From NCBI GenBank assembly GCA_014058105.1, contig JACGCM010002238.1, positions 1,550,001 through 1,614,000 on the forward strand: a DNA stretch of 64,000 nt, written 5' to 3'. Of the stretch, positions 35,471-48,109 are shown one piece after another. The position numbers and the translations under genes were made by a program. The first letter of the stretch is position 1. Each line of letters starts with the position of its first letter. Under the pieces are notes generated by a model that saw only the letters and a program-made list of their open reading frames with translations, had not been told where the DNA came from and did no database searches. The DNA is from Kingdonia uniflora (taxonomy: Eukaryota > Streptophyta > Magnoliopsida > Ranunculales > Circaeasteraceae).

Positions 35471-38400
35471 ATGAGGAACTCCCCTGTAAGTGAGGCATCG
35501 ACCTCTGGTAGGGCGATTGAGTCTGATATTAAAGTATTTGAAGGTGAGGAAGAAGTAGGTGTTGATTAATATCCAGATTTCCCCAGAAGAATGGTATCCT
35601 ACCCTCCTCACTCGGATGCATTTAGAAAGTTCTGTAAAGCCAAGGCTGCTATAGGAGGTAGATGGGGGAATTGTATTGAGTACGCCGGTAGGCAATTTAG
35701 GGGTTATACCGTAGCAACGAGAGATGAATACTTTTATTTGTTGACTGATTTGGGGAAGGAGAAGAGAGACAGGGGTATAGACGAATCGATATCGTTTGAG
35801 TATTTCGATGGGGATGTTCAGAGTAAACTCTTGAAGGGTTTTCTGTGTTACCTGTCTCAGTTGAAGTATGGGTTGAGGCTTCCCCTTAGTAATCTGGCGA
35901 AAGGGATTATGAATCATATCGGTGCATGTCCTATTCAAATGAATGGGAATATGTGGGAGGTGATAAGTATTTGTGAAGCTTTGAACTCACGGTGGGAAGG
36001 ACAGGGTAGGTAGAGGAGAATATCCCCTGAGGGTGTGTTGCAGTTTTATGGTGTAAATTTTTTTGGCTCAAGTGGAGGGGCTTTTTTTTGCACGAAGGCA
36101 ACCTGACTTCGCTTCTTCGATATGAACTCTGCAGGTCGACCTTGGAATGATTATGTGATATGGGTGAAGGGTGACTGCCTTCAAAGAGATGATGAAGAGC
36201 CCATGGAATTTCTATTTAGAACTGTAAAACAACGTAAGTATAATAATGCATAATGTATAAGATTAAAAGTTAAATTCGTAAGATGATTACTGATGTTGAT
36301 GTCTTCTGTATGACAGGTCCCAAATTATAGGTGGTGAGGAAAGAGTCGTTGTTGGATAAAGTCACTCTACAGGAGACTGAGCTCGAGGTTGTATTAGAAG
36401 GTTTTGGTATCAACAGGAAGAAACGTGTTAACAGCCAAGCTGAAAAGGTTTTAAAATCCCAGTCGAGAAGGCTAATGACGAGTGCTGATAGCAGTAAAAA
36501 GAAGGGAATTGATGGGGAAAAGAAAGCGAGATTTCCGAAGACCTCTGGAATGGACAAGGGATTACCCGAGTCCATTACGTCGAGCAAGTTAGTTTGAACA
36601 TTCCCCAAAAGGCAACAGCTAAAGCATCTTACGGCTGCTAGGGCTTTGGGAAGTAGTATTGCCGCCGAGAAGGCGAAGAAGAGAAGGGTTGATCCTTCTA
36701 AAGTTTCTAGCGGAAAGGTCATTGAGGATCGACCTGATATGGACGACGGTTGGAAAGAGGTGGAAGAGAAGGCCAGGTTTGTAGCTCTCCATGGAGAGGA
36801 GGGGCTGAGATAAAGGGTAGGCTTATATGCTTGATTATGTATTTATGATAGAGTTTGTACTATGATTTGACCTAATCAATAAGGTCGATTTATTATTTTG
36901 TAGGCTGCTCGATTGATGAAGGGAATCTGCCTGGGGGTTTAGGAGGAAAGAGCCGAGCTGAAGATGAAAAATGCTGAGCTCGAAAAGAATATAGCTCGGC
37001 TGATAAATGATCTGAGCAAGGAGGAGAAACGCCTGGTGGTGCTGAAGGCTTCCCAAGTTACTAAGGTTAACAGGCTGCAAGCGAAGGCGAGAGTAGACCC
37101 GGAGGAGGTGGGGGCTGAGCGTGACAGGCTTGGGCGTCACTTTATGTCCAAAGGATACTCAGAAGAGGAGGTGGATTCTATTAGGGCTGACACCTATGTG
37201 GAGGAAGAGGATGAAGAGTTTGAAGATGATGTCGTTGAGGTGGTTGATGGGCTGGATGGTGTGTCTCCTCAGACGGTGAGGAATAACCAAGGGGATGATA
37301 ATGAGCGCCCTGAGACTGAAATTGAGAAGGTAGGATAGTATGATTGTACTGTGATTGTATGAATATGTGGGATATCTGTAAATTGGTTGGACATATTTTG
37401 GATAGAATTTTAAAGGCTAAGTCACTTTCTGTAAACCTTGCAGTAGCAACCTAAGGACATATGCCTCAAAATAAAGGAGTTAGAGGTTGAGCTTGGCAAG
37501 GAGAAAAAGACTTTAGAGTCTCTGTTGTCTTTGTAAGCGGAGCTGCAGGCTATAATAGAGCAAGAAATTTTGATTCGTATGCTGTATTAGTATAGAGCTA
37601 AAAATAATGAATAGAATGTATAGACAAATCAACAACTCGTTACAGATTTAGTGGTAAACGACATTGGAATGGTGCTAGACATAAAATAATTTAGATTTTT
37701 GGCATACTCAAGTATAAAGAATGCGTACTTTTTGACCTACGAATATATGTTATGGAGCATCTACCCGAGATTATACTTCGACCTTAAGTCCATAAGTAGT
37801 TGTACACAGTGAATGTTAAAAAATAGAAATCTTAGTAGACATGAGAGATGTAGTGTTGGATGTTCTAAATCGAACTGATATAATATGTCTGTAATGTGCA
37901 GGTCGAATTGGGGTCAGTTCACCTTCGTGAAGATGAAGCTCTCCAATATAACCAGGAATTTGCAGAAGAGTTTGATAGGAAGAGAGAGGCGAATGAAGTT
38001 CGAAAAGATCACCACGTGAAGGTGTATTTCAAATACATTGAGGCAGCGCAAACAGTTGTCGACCTATCTCGAAAGATCGATGAGATGGATGCCAAAATAG
38101 AAAAAGGACGATAAGAGATCAAGAAATTAAAAGAATGTGCAGCGAAACTCAAAAACCTGAATGATGTATTGTTGGCGAAGAGCAAGGAGGTAGACATGGC
38201 CTGTTACCGCATGTAGGCTTTAGAAAGATCAGAAGATGATCTGAATCGATTGGTGGCTGGTTTGCGCAGGGACCTACCAAGGAAAACGCATGACCAGGAG
38301 AAAATTCAATATGATTTGGCTAATAGCAAGAGTGAGATGTGGGGATTTAAGAAGAAATTAGTCGATAAAGATAATGACATAAAGAGAGCTCGAGACAATC

Positions 38401-39188
38401 TAACTATGTCTGAATTGGCAGGTGAACAATTGACTACAGCTTTTTTTGTGAAGGATATGGAATTGCGGTCAGTTCAGCAAAGATGCAATGAGTTGAATAA
38501 AAGGGTGGCACACCTGAAGGCCGAATTAGGTCAGGTCAACTTACGTGCCAGGAATGCTGAGGCTGGGGAGCGCTCAAAGGGGAAGAAAAATTATGGCAGA
38601 AACTCTCTTGTTCAAGGCGATGTTGTTAGCCTATCAAATCTAATAAAGGGGATGGATGGGGATGTCACTTAGATTCAAGGGAATGTACGAAAAGAGGTGG
38701 AGCAATTTCGAGCGTGTGAAGGTAAATTGGACACTGCTATTACCAGGGAGAGAGAGTTAGAGAGTTTTATCAGATAGAAAGAGATCGTAATAAGGGACAA
38801 AGAAGAATTATTAAAGAAATTTCCCGATGCGAACGAACTAAAGAAGGAGGCCGAGACACTTCGTGCTCAAGTCGTTGAATTGGAGGCAATTAATCAAGCT
38901 GAGTCAGCAAAAGCTGATAAAAAATCTGCAGAGAACATAGTCTTTACAGATTGGGTAGACAGAGAACTAGGGCGTCATAAAGCTAAGTATAAAGGGTTAG
39001 GAGATCGCCTTCAGAGGGCGAGGACGTCTTGGTCTCATTCACTTGTAACTCAAGCCTTCCATTCAGACTGGTTGAGATTTGTGATTACTTATTTCGTAGA
39101 AGAGGTTAAAAGAATTGAGTTAGAGAGAGATACCTTGTTTGACTATATGTCAGGAAGGATATGTATTTGTAGGGTTGACATAGATTGA
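35471..39188 (+). pseudogene. Tat-A antisense ORF: multi-exon coiled-coil protein
   Basis: Lies between integrase and 3' LTR on the strand opposite to gag-pol, as known for the additional antisense ORF of Tat elements. From the ATG at 35471 (MRNSPVSEASTSGR) an open frame with one in-frame TAA runs to 36013. The domain around LSQLKYGLRLPLSNLAKGIM and the later FFDMNSAGRPWNDYVIWVKG resemble the 'putative gypsy type transposon' family (PF04195-like, by recognition only). Introns can be read at 36234-36316, 36817-36903 and 37330-37443, with a further acceptor before 37902. The last exon (37902-39188) encodes long charged heptad-like sequence, that is coiled coil, with stops at 38112, 38214, 38670 and 38776, ending near ICICRVDID. 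The function of this ORF in the element is unknown. Confidence 0.7.
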
Positions 39189-39399
39189 GGAGATTGTACT
39201 AGCTCCATGAGAACGGATCTGGGCCCTTGAAGTGCTGAATTGATAGAGGAGGGCAGGACTGTTGTCATTGTTTAAGCTTGAGATTTTATGGCTAGTTGAC
39301 CTCCTATTATGGGGGTAAGTGAAGCTGATATCCCCACAACAGAAAAAACACCATTGTAGTGGTTGTGTATAAACCTAAAAAAGAAATAATATGTGTTAT

Positions 39400-40400
39400 A
39401 GACATGTAGAGAGATGAAAGCTAGTTTTACCTTTACTTTATGTTATGTCTTGTTAAACTTTTCGGTTAAAACTAGTATTACCTTTATTTTAATCTAGGAG
39501 TTGAATAGATGCAGTTGACAAAAGCATAACCTTGATCAAATCGATAGAATGTTTCATACATAGTGAAAGAGATAAAAACTAGTATGGCCTTTGCTTTATC
39601 TTATGTCTAGTAGAGTCCTTTGATTGAAAACAAGTTCTACCTTGTTCTAACTGCATGAGATTTAGTAGAATCAGCCAAACCAAGTGCATTCTTGATTTAA
39701 CTGGTATAATACCGTAGACATATAGAAAGAGATGAAAGCTAGTATTACCTTTACTTTATCTTATGTCTGGTAGAGTCCATTGATTGAAAACAAGTGTTAC
39801 CTTGCTCTAATTGTGGGAGATTTAGTAGAATCAGCCAAACCAAGTATATTCTTGACTTAACTGATATGATGTTGCAGATATATGAAAAGAGATGAAAGCT
39901 AGTATTACCTTTACTTTATCTTATGTCTGGTAGAGTCTATTGATTGAAAACAAGTGCTACCTTGCTCTGATCGCAGAAGATTTTATAGAATAAGCCAAAC
40001 CAAGTATATTCTTGGTTTAACTGATATTATGTTGTAGACATATTGAAAGAGATGAAAGCTAGTATTACCTTTTCTTTATCTTATGTCTGGTAGAGTTCAT
40101 TAATTGAAAATATGTGTTACCTTGCTCTAATCGCAGGAGATTTAGTAGAATAAGCCAAACCAAGTGTATTCTTGACTTAACTGATATGATGTTGCAGACA
40201 TATGGAAAGAGATGAAAGCTAGTATTACCTTTGCTTTATCTTATGTCTGGTAGAGTCTATTGATTGAAAATAAGTATTTCCTTGCTCTAATTGTAGGAGA
40301 TTTAGTAGAATCAGCCAAACTAAGTGTATTCTTGATTTAACTGATATGATGACGATTGAAAGCTAGTATTATCTATGCTTTAATCTATGTATTGTTTACA
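39400..40400. repeat. Tat-A 3' tandem array, about 159-bp unit, about 6 copies
   Basis: The phrase GAGATGAAAGCTAGTATTACC or a close variant recurs at about 39413, 39570, 39731, 39890, 40049, 40208 and 40355, a spacing of about 159 bp. Each unit also contains TTATCTTATGTCTGGTAGAGT, ATTGATTGAAAACAAGTG and TAAGCCAAACCAAGT. The last copy is shortened by deletion. The array sits between integrase and the antisense ORF. Confidence 0.9.
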
Positions 40401-40499
40401 TAGTAGAGAGATGTATGAAAAAAACTTGTAAGTTTCATTGATTTCAGAAAAAGAATGTACATTGGATGGAGATAGAAATCTTACTTTTGGAATGAAAAA

Positions 40500-41640
40500 A
40501 AAGAAACTAAAATGGAGTAGTGAGGGACCTAACGATAATATCGTTTCAGTCGCCTAGTATTCCAAGGACTCAAGATGTGGATGCCCTCTTATGTCATGTG
40601 GTAATATGATCCCAGGCCTGAGAGACCTGTGATAAGGAGTGGACCCTCCCAATTGTCTGCTAGTTTCCCAGCATGAGACTCTCTGCAGTATTGGGGTATT
40701 TCTCTGAGGATGAGATCATCGACTTGAAAAGTATAGCTTTTGACTTGTTTATTGTACAAACTGGCTAGCATATAATGATATCGACCTAGGTTAGGGATGG
40801 CGCATTCCCTGGTTTCATTGATCCAATTGAAGTTACAGGCCAATTCGAACTTATTTTCCTTGTCAGTTAGCTCGTGATCTTTGACTGGATAATGGTATTC
40901 AGAAGGAATGGCAGCCTCAGTGCCATTGGCAAGGAGGAATGGAGTGCAGCCGGTTGACTATCGTAGAGTGGTCCGATATGCCCATAAAACATGAGGGAGT
41001 TCTCGAACCCAATTTCCTTTATTATGAGAATGTAGCCTTTTTTTGAGTCCATCGACGATGGTTTTGTTGGTGATTTTGGCTTGGCCATTTCTTTGAGGGT
41101 AGTAGGGGTTAGATGGTGAGTGAAAGATGTTGTGTTGGTTGAGGAAAGCTGCGACCTTTTTTCTAATAAACTGGGGCCTGCTATTGATACCAATTAGGTG
41201 AGGGTACCCAAACCGAGTGATGATGTGCTCCCAGATAAAAGAGATGACCTCTTCTTCTCTGGTTCGACAGAGTGGAATTGCTTCTACCTATTTTGTAAAA
41301 TAATCGGTAGCTACGAGGAGGTGGCGGTGGTTACCCGATAAGTTAGGAAATTTGCCAACCAAATCGAGTGCCCATCTTTTGAATGGCCAAAACACCTTAC
41401 TTGCATGAACTTCGAGCGCAGGGGCGCATATCATATTTCCATGTCGTTGACATGCATCACATTTGCATGAGTACTCATCTGCTTGCTTAAGTATGCTGGG
41501 CCAGAATACTCCTTGTATTATGGTTTTGTTTGCTAGTGATCAACCAGCGGCATGAGAGCCACAAGTTCTTTCATGTAAATCACAGAGCATCTCATCTGCT
41601 TTATGTTTGGAAAGGCACTTATGGTAAGGCCCCGTGACTG
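40500..41640 (-). pseudogene. Tat-A integrase
   Basis: From right to left: a zinc-binding stretch (CDACQRHGNMICAPAL near 41450), then the catalytic core with WALDLVGKFPN and LLVATDYFTK. Next come IWEHIITRFGYPHLIG, where the second catalytic position is damaged (a GINSRPQF stretch replaces the expected DNGPQF), and NGQAKITNKTIVDGLKKRL around the Glu position, now Lys. The C-terminal part is at 40589-40843. There are at least three stops, and two of the three DDE residues appear lost, so this copy is dead. Compare the better-preserved Tat-B copy. Confidence 0.85.
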
Positions 41641-41689
41641 ATCGGCGGTACAAGGTACCATTTTGATTGGTATAATGCTTCAAGTTGTC

Positions 41690-42090
41690 TATCAGCTATC
41701 GACGCTCCTTCAGATTTTTTGGAAGTGGTCCTTCACATTTGTTGTCGACACCGAGATAAACAAAGAAAGGCGTTTGCCAATCATCGTCTCCCCCTTTATC
41801 GCCCCCAGTGTTGGTCATGCATACAAAAATATGATCAATGCTGGGTGATTAAATCACTTCGATATGGAGATATCGAGCTTTTGAACCCAAAACCCTGGCC
41901 AGATATGCCAAGGAATTGGCTTGTTTAATTTTTCTTCCAGGAAGATCATCGAGAGTGTAGGGAGCTAACTCCGTTTGGACGAGGAGTCAATCCTTACAAT
42001 ATAAACTCGACCCTTAATCAAAGGGAACAAATAATTGGCCAATGATAAGATGAAACTAAAGGCAAACACTTGCGTAGAGGCCCGAATGTG
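41690..42090 (-). pseudogene. Tat-A RNase H, C-terminal part
   Basis: The minus strand reads LVQTELAPYTLDDLPGRK, ANSLAYLARVLGSKARYLHI and TGGDKGGDDDWQTPFF, which line up with the Tat-B stretch containing GENRHADALAYIAAM, RTLHIEVLERPSID and DDWQKPFLHYF. The upstream part is present only as a short damaged piece (QVFAFSFILSLANYLF) next to Tat-B. The N-terminal half of RNase H and the second half of RT are missing from Tat-A. Confidence 0.7.
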
Positions 42091-42781
42091 ACTCTCTACC
42101 ACCTCTGATGAGGATTTTTAAGATAGATTATATTACTGAAGAGTAAATTAGAGGGTTCGAGTACTGATTTTCTGGGTGGTCGAAGGTAAAAATGCGAAGA
42201 CCGGAGGAGATTCTTCCAACCCCTTTTTGGGTTCCTCTCTCCTCTATTTATAGAAGCATAAAGAGCTGAGTCACCAGGTGTGGGCCCGGTTTACATGATT
42301 ACGTTGTCAGAAAATCCCGGCGAGTGACAGACGCCGGTCTTGTCGATACTGTTACTGCTGCATTTATGGGTGATGGTTCTGAATGGCGCGGTGGTTGAGC
42401 TTGTCACTGTAGATGCACATACCAATCAATACGCTGTCTTGTATGATGAGGTAGTTGTCTGTCTTATCTTGCTTCGACCGCGTGATAGTTATCTTGCTTC
42501 GGTCGAAGGATACCTGCTGCTGGGACGTTAATTCATTCTCGAAGTTTTGCTCGGTGAGATGGCCATCTGTCTTTTCATACTTCGACCGTATGTAGATATG
42601 ATCGAAGGATGTCTGCTGCAATGTACTGATCCATTCTCAAAGTTCTGTCTGGTGTCGAAGGTTAGTCTCTGGGGGGTTTCTGAGGAGTCCTTTTTAGGGG
42701 TCGAGAGGGCTTCGATGTATTCGAGTAGGCTATGAAGTGGGCATCGGCTGTCTGTTCGAAGGGTACGAGTAGGCTACTACA
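42091..42781 (-). repeat. Tat-B 3' LTR
   Basis: On the minus strand it starts TGTAGTAGCCTACTCG at 42781, after the polypurine tract CCCTGAGAGGGGCGAA (42782-42797). A TATA box (CTATAAATAG) is at 42243-42252. With no second copy to compare, the other end near 42091 is approximate. Short inverted phrases with CTTCGACCG/CGGTCGAAG recur around 42470-42610. Confidence 0.7.
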
Positions 42782-42797
42782 TTCGCCCCTCTCAGGG

Positions 42798-45538
42798 AAG
42801 AGATCGACGCCAGGTGGAGAGGTGTTCGCTGAGAAAAACTGTTCGGTCTTGAAATCTGGGCAGTTTGACTGTTTTGTTTTTCGGGAAAGTGGTAAAAAGG
42901 GGTTTTCAAGGGATGCCGTTGGTTATAGGGTAATAAATATATTGAGTCCTATAAATATGGGCTATTCTGGAGGTACGCTGTATCTTCTTTTATCTGTGAT
43001 AGTTTTCTACTATGTTTTCCATATTCTTATCATTTGGATGGATACAACGCCGAACACACGCTGCCAGAAGAGGATGGGGTTTGCTCGTGACCGTCGAGTG
43101 GGGTGAAAAATGGCAGAACTGCACGTGAAGATTTTTGGCGAACATGACCTGACCTGAGACATACCAGACCTTATGGAAACAGGGCTTGAGGAGTTCTTCA
43201 TTGTCGACCTATATTCTTATCTTTGGGAACAATTGAGGTTTTAATTTACGACTGCTGAACGGTGCTATCTCTTTCTGATGGAATTAGCTAAAAGTCTCGT
43301 TTGTGCTGAGGAGATCATTGAGGGGCAGAATGTGGTGAATGGGGCGGGTCCTTTCGGTAGTAGGACTTTCGGTTGTGGGGGGAATGTTTTGAGTTTCTGT
43401 TTTGCTATGTTTGGGGGGGGGGGGGGTGTTTTGTTGTGTAGGGTCGATAATAAAAATGTAATTTGTCTGTTGAATTTACAATTTGGAATGGACAGAGTAT
43501 TTTCTTCGTTCTTATATTGTGTTTACGAATGTAAGCGAATACTCTTATAGGCGCGAGGTACAGTGATGAGCTCGAAGGTAATGATGAAAGAGGGTTTAGT
43601 GTTATTTGGTTACGATGGTCAAAATGAATTATAGTCGAAGGTAATAAACGATGAAATGCTGCTTTGTAATAAACTATCGTTGTGATGGTCGAATGCTCGA
43701 TCGGGGTGATGTGCTCGATAGAGATCCTTGGGAATGAGGTTTGTGTGCATGTACCAAAAAATTAGTTACGTCTAGGAAGTTGGAGAGGTTGCATGTTGAC
43801 TTTGCGAGGTTGGAAATTAAAAATTGTCATTAATTTGGTTGCGGAAGAGGGAAAATTGTGGTGGGTTTGCAAGTATAAAAAGAGTTGTTGTAGAGATTAC
43901 TTCTCATCTTTCTGCATGTTTTTCTTGTTGTTCTTCTTTGTTACTTGTATTGATATGGCGGCAGATATTCCCGTTCAAGAGGACCCGGCTGCTGCGAGAG
44001 TTAGGCTCATGGGGGAGGCCCTGCTGGGGCTGCGATGGCGGTTTGGCCTGGAAGAAGACATTGACGCAGAAATGCCGAATCCTTTTTGAGGTAGAACCCG
44101 GAGTTCCAATTCTTGAGATAACATTCGCATACTGGTGGGGGATACTGCAGATGATGGGGCCATTCCCTGGTCATCGGATGTCCCTCCTCGAAGGTTTTGC
44201 AGATGATATTGTTGACTAGGGGGATGCAGATGCTGCGGCCGTTATCGAAGAGGAGGAGCCTGCTAATCACTAGGGTCTTCTGAGATGTGATTGTGTTGTT
44301 GTTTTCTTTCCTTTCTTTTATGTTGTCTCTTGTTTGTTGTTTTGTAAGAGGGTTGAAATGTTAACTGCTTTTTGAATAAAAAATGATTTTTTTGAATAAC
44401 TCGTGTTTGTCGAACTGTGGGTAATAGTGATAAAGTATGATATGGAATGAATGATATAGTTTGTCGAAATATGTATTTTGTGCTGATCGAAGAAAAAAAT
44501 GAGTTTGTCGATGGGAGAAGTAAACTGTGGTGAATGATGAAAAATTTATCTGCAGGCCTGAGGTTTTTGACTAGTCAAACTTACGATTGTATTTGGTCAA
44601 AGGTTTTAACCCTTTGAGTTAAGGAACATACTGAATGTCGAAGGTCAATATATTAAAATGAATTTTGTTGAGGCTAGATCCTAATGATTGTTTAAAGCGT
44701 GAAATGGTCGAGTATTCGAGTGCAAGAATATGTCGAAGATTTGAGTTTGATTTGACAAGCTACTCTGACAACTCAGATCTCATGTCGGTTAGACTGATAT
44801 GAACGCCTGGGGCAGTGTGCAAAAGGTAATGATGTTATTTTTCTCGTATGACAGAAAAAAGGTAATGATTGGCTGTTTTGACTGGACTGTTTGGCTTCGA
44901 TTAGAGGAGGAAAAGTGGTTCGAGAGTTTTAGGTTTTGCGAGTAGATGGTAGTAAGGGTGCTGCGTGCACGTGGGAAGTGTGAGGGGTAAAGTGGTCAAA
45001 TGGCCTTGGAGTCGAAAAGCCGGGGTAGTGGGGTCGTGGTAATGATAGTGGTGAGTAAATCGAGGCGGTTAAATTTTTTTTGAAAGATATATATATAAGT
45101 GAGAGATGAGTGATTACTGTACTATTTTGTGGTGAGAATCAAAAAAATTGGGAGAAAAGAATATACATTATTTTGAATGTGGGGGTTGCTGCTTCTTTTG
45201 CTGGTCTGATCTTGCTTGTTCGAGGAGAGGGTTGCTAACCACTGGTAAGTCACTTGAACTTTGTCATGTTTATTCTGTTTGAGGGGGTGGGTAGGAGACT
45301 TTGCATTTGGAGTGAAGAGGTTATTTTTGGGAGTATGAAGGCTTGGTAGAACTGGGTTTCGACCTAGTCAGAAATTTGGTGAGGCTTTTTTTTGTTTTGG
45401 AGGAGTTAATGTGTCTGATTTTTGTGGTAGGAGAAATATCTGGAGGGGATAGATGGGTTAAGGGTAATAGACACGGAATTGTCGAGTTTTCCACCCTAAT
45501 GTCGTGCCTTTTCTTCTATAGGCAAAAAATGTACAACC
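42798..45538. other. Tat-B region between 3' LTR and main antisense ORF, with small ORFs
   Basis: Noncoding except for possible plus-strand upstream exons. At 43955-44087, MAADIPVQEDPAAARVRL starts a small ORF that a frameshift carries on to 44219. A G14 run lies at 43413-43426. The main antisense ORF begins after an acceptor-like TTCTTCTATAG at 45531, so part of this region may be intron or 5' UTR. Confidence 0.4.
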
Positions 45539-47706
45539 GTCGGGCTTCGAGGCGTGAACTGGTGGATGAAAAGGTTGGCGAGGTCGAGGCTAGTACGTCT
45601 GGTCGAGACCCAATGGGCGAGGGTAGCGATTTAGAGGTGTTAGTTGTCGTGACCGAGGCCCCGTTGTCGATGATTCTGCCGGCTGGAGGTGATACGGTCA
45701 TGAAACGTCGAAAGACAATAGTGACCGAAGATAGTGATGAAGCGGAAACAGTATGGGGGAAGGGATGTGGTATAGAACCTTCGGGTAGTGGGGAGGGGAA
45801 TAAGGTACAGGGGGGTGATAACGAGGATTCAACTGAGTCGGATGAGATCGAGGATGCCGTTTCGGCAAAACATAGGGTTAATTAGATCAGTTTGCCACAA
45901 AATTAGAACTCTCTAAGGTGGGGGTGCAACTGAGTGTGGCGGGGGCAGGGTTGACTTTCAAATAGGACCCTGGGGAAGGGATTATGGATTATAGGGGTCA
46001 AATTCGCTTGGGACTGGAGCTGCCTCTTCGGCGACTAGTGAAAGAAGTGCTGAATTTCTGGGGGGTAGCTCCTGTGCAAATGAACGATAATTTTTATGAG
46101 ATGATGAGGGTGATAAAGGGGATGAATATGAAATTTGCTGGCGAGGGTCAAGGTTTAATTAAATTGTTTGACATTGTCACCTTTTATTCGAGGAAGGCTA
46201 GTCAAAATCTGGGGACATATCACATCCAATGTCACCCAGAGAAGCCTTGGTTCTTCGATCTGTGCTCAACAGGCCGGGGGTAGAATAAAGATTTACTGAA
46301 AGTAAGGGGTAGCTGCGAGAATGTAGATAACGCCGACCCGCACAAATTATATCATAGGGTATTTAATGGAAGTAAGTTTGCTATCGAAGGTTTATTGTTG
46401 GTGTGCCTCTGAAATAAGTGATAACTGCGTTTTGCTTTACTTCTGCAGATCGGGGAAGTTCGTCTTGGGATAATCCGGTGAATTACATTGATACTCTGCT
46501 CCAGGGTAGTGATGACTAGGTAAATTTAGTGTTTGATAGTCTCAAGATCAAGAGGCAAAGGAGAAAAAAGGTAGATTCCCAGCTTTGAGACGTACCCGCT
46601 ACGTCAAAGCGATCAAAGAGAAAAAAAGGGGTAGGTATTTTGAAAGAGAAAAAAGAAATGGAAGGGGAAGAGTTGCCGAGGAATTACCAGTTTGTGCCGA
46701 GGTCGCGGAGGGGTGCGAAGCAAGTGGTGTCTGTAACTGAAGGGGGTGGAGAGGCTTTGATGATGAAGGCAAAGCAACTTCCTTCTCATGCCGAGAATGG
46801 GAAGGGTCGGGTAGTGTCCATAGCTCTTAAGGTGCAGCAATCAAAAGTAATTCAACGTAAGAGACGTAAGGTACTTGGGGAGGATGATACAATGGAGGAA
46901 GATAAAGAAATGACGGAAGCTAAGCGATAGGAGTAGGCTGTGGTGAAGCAGGCGTCTATGATCGAGCTCTGGGAGGATGATCCTGACGAAGCTTCGAAGG
47001 AGATAATGAAACATATGTCTCAGGTAGCTATATATAACTTGTGTATCGATATTTTAAAGTTTTTTTTTTTTTAGCTAATTGCTCGAGTGTCGAGGTTCAC
47101 TGATTTCTTGAGTATTTTTAGCAGATGGAAGTCTGGGTAGAGACTTGTAACAAGGCAATGAAGTCGGTGAAGGTGAAGCTGCGACAAACAAAGGAAAATC
47201 TAGATTTGTCTCATGGTAAGGAGGCATCATGGGTATCTCAAGTCAGGAAGCTGAAGCAAGATATAGATGTGCTTACTCACTCTTATGACGAGAGGCTCAA
47301 GCAACAGTGGTCAAGGTTGGAGCGAGAGTGGTTGTCCAACCTGAAGGCGTGTGGGAAGGCGAAAGTGGAATAGAGGGTGGGTTTTCAGGGGCAGTATGAT
47401 AAGGAGTGCATGGAGAATGTGAGGTTAAAAAAGTTTATTGATGGTATGGGGTATGATGTCGATATGTTCTAGCCTTATCCTGTTTCTCTGGGACTTTTGG
47501 AGGGGGATGAGTTACAGGTGATGGGAGGGGAGGTGAACGCTGTTGAGGAAGTACTTGTGGGCATTGGGGGTGATGTTGAGGGTACGCTCCTTGTAGTGCC
47601 CATTTGTGGAACTTCTGATGGTCTGATCGAAGGGTTGCGTGAGGCTGCTTAGGTTGGTGGTATTGGGGCGACTGTGGAGCCAGAGGGTGCGACCACGCCC
47701 ACGTAA
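45539..47706 (+). pseudogene. Tat-B antisense ORF: multi-exon, coiled-coil C-terminus
   Basis: Equivalent of 35471-39188 in Tat-A. Starts MYNRRASRRELVDEKV and shares the EASTSGR string with Tat-A. The middle domain, at 45984-46283, has LGLELPLRRLVKEVLNFWGV and PWFFDLCSTGRG. An intron is readable at 46372-46448, the same place as the Tat-A intron at 36234-36316. A basic region (46640-46930, KRSKRKK and RKRRKVLGED, nuclear-signal-like) and another acceptor before 47125 follow, then a coiled-coil exon (MEVWVETCNKAMKSVKVKL) with stops at 47371 and 47470. Function unknown. Confidence 0.65.
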
Positions 47707-48109
47707 GGTATTTTGAGGTAGGATTCACATGTCTTCTTCTTCTGGTTGTGATGTTAAGTTGTAATATTGTGAACGATGTTTGTGGTTTTCTGTAAGTATT
47801 GGAACTCAGTAAAGGGGGGTTTATTTTTTTGCTTTTATTAGTTGTTGAACTTCTGTGGTTGATGTTGAGCATATTGATACGTGTTTCTTTGAATATATGT
47901 AATTTGAATGCACATGTTGTTGATTTTCCTTGTATTTGAGCTCTTACTGATTGATTTTTAAATTATACTGCAACTGTTTCTTCTGACGGGTAATATGCTG
48001 AGTGTTCTTTGCTTTTGATGGCATTTAGCAAGTGTTTTTGTATTTATGACGTAAACATTTGATATGTTCAAAATAGGAAGTTGATCTATTTGATTGACTG
48101 TAGTATGAT

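Noticed and set aside
39400..40400. Centromeric satellite
   Set aside because: Only about six copies, located at the known 3' array position of a Tat element. The unit length alone is not evidence.
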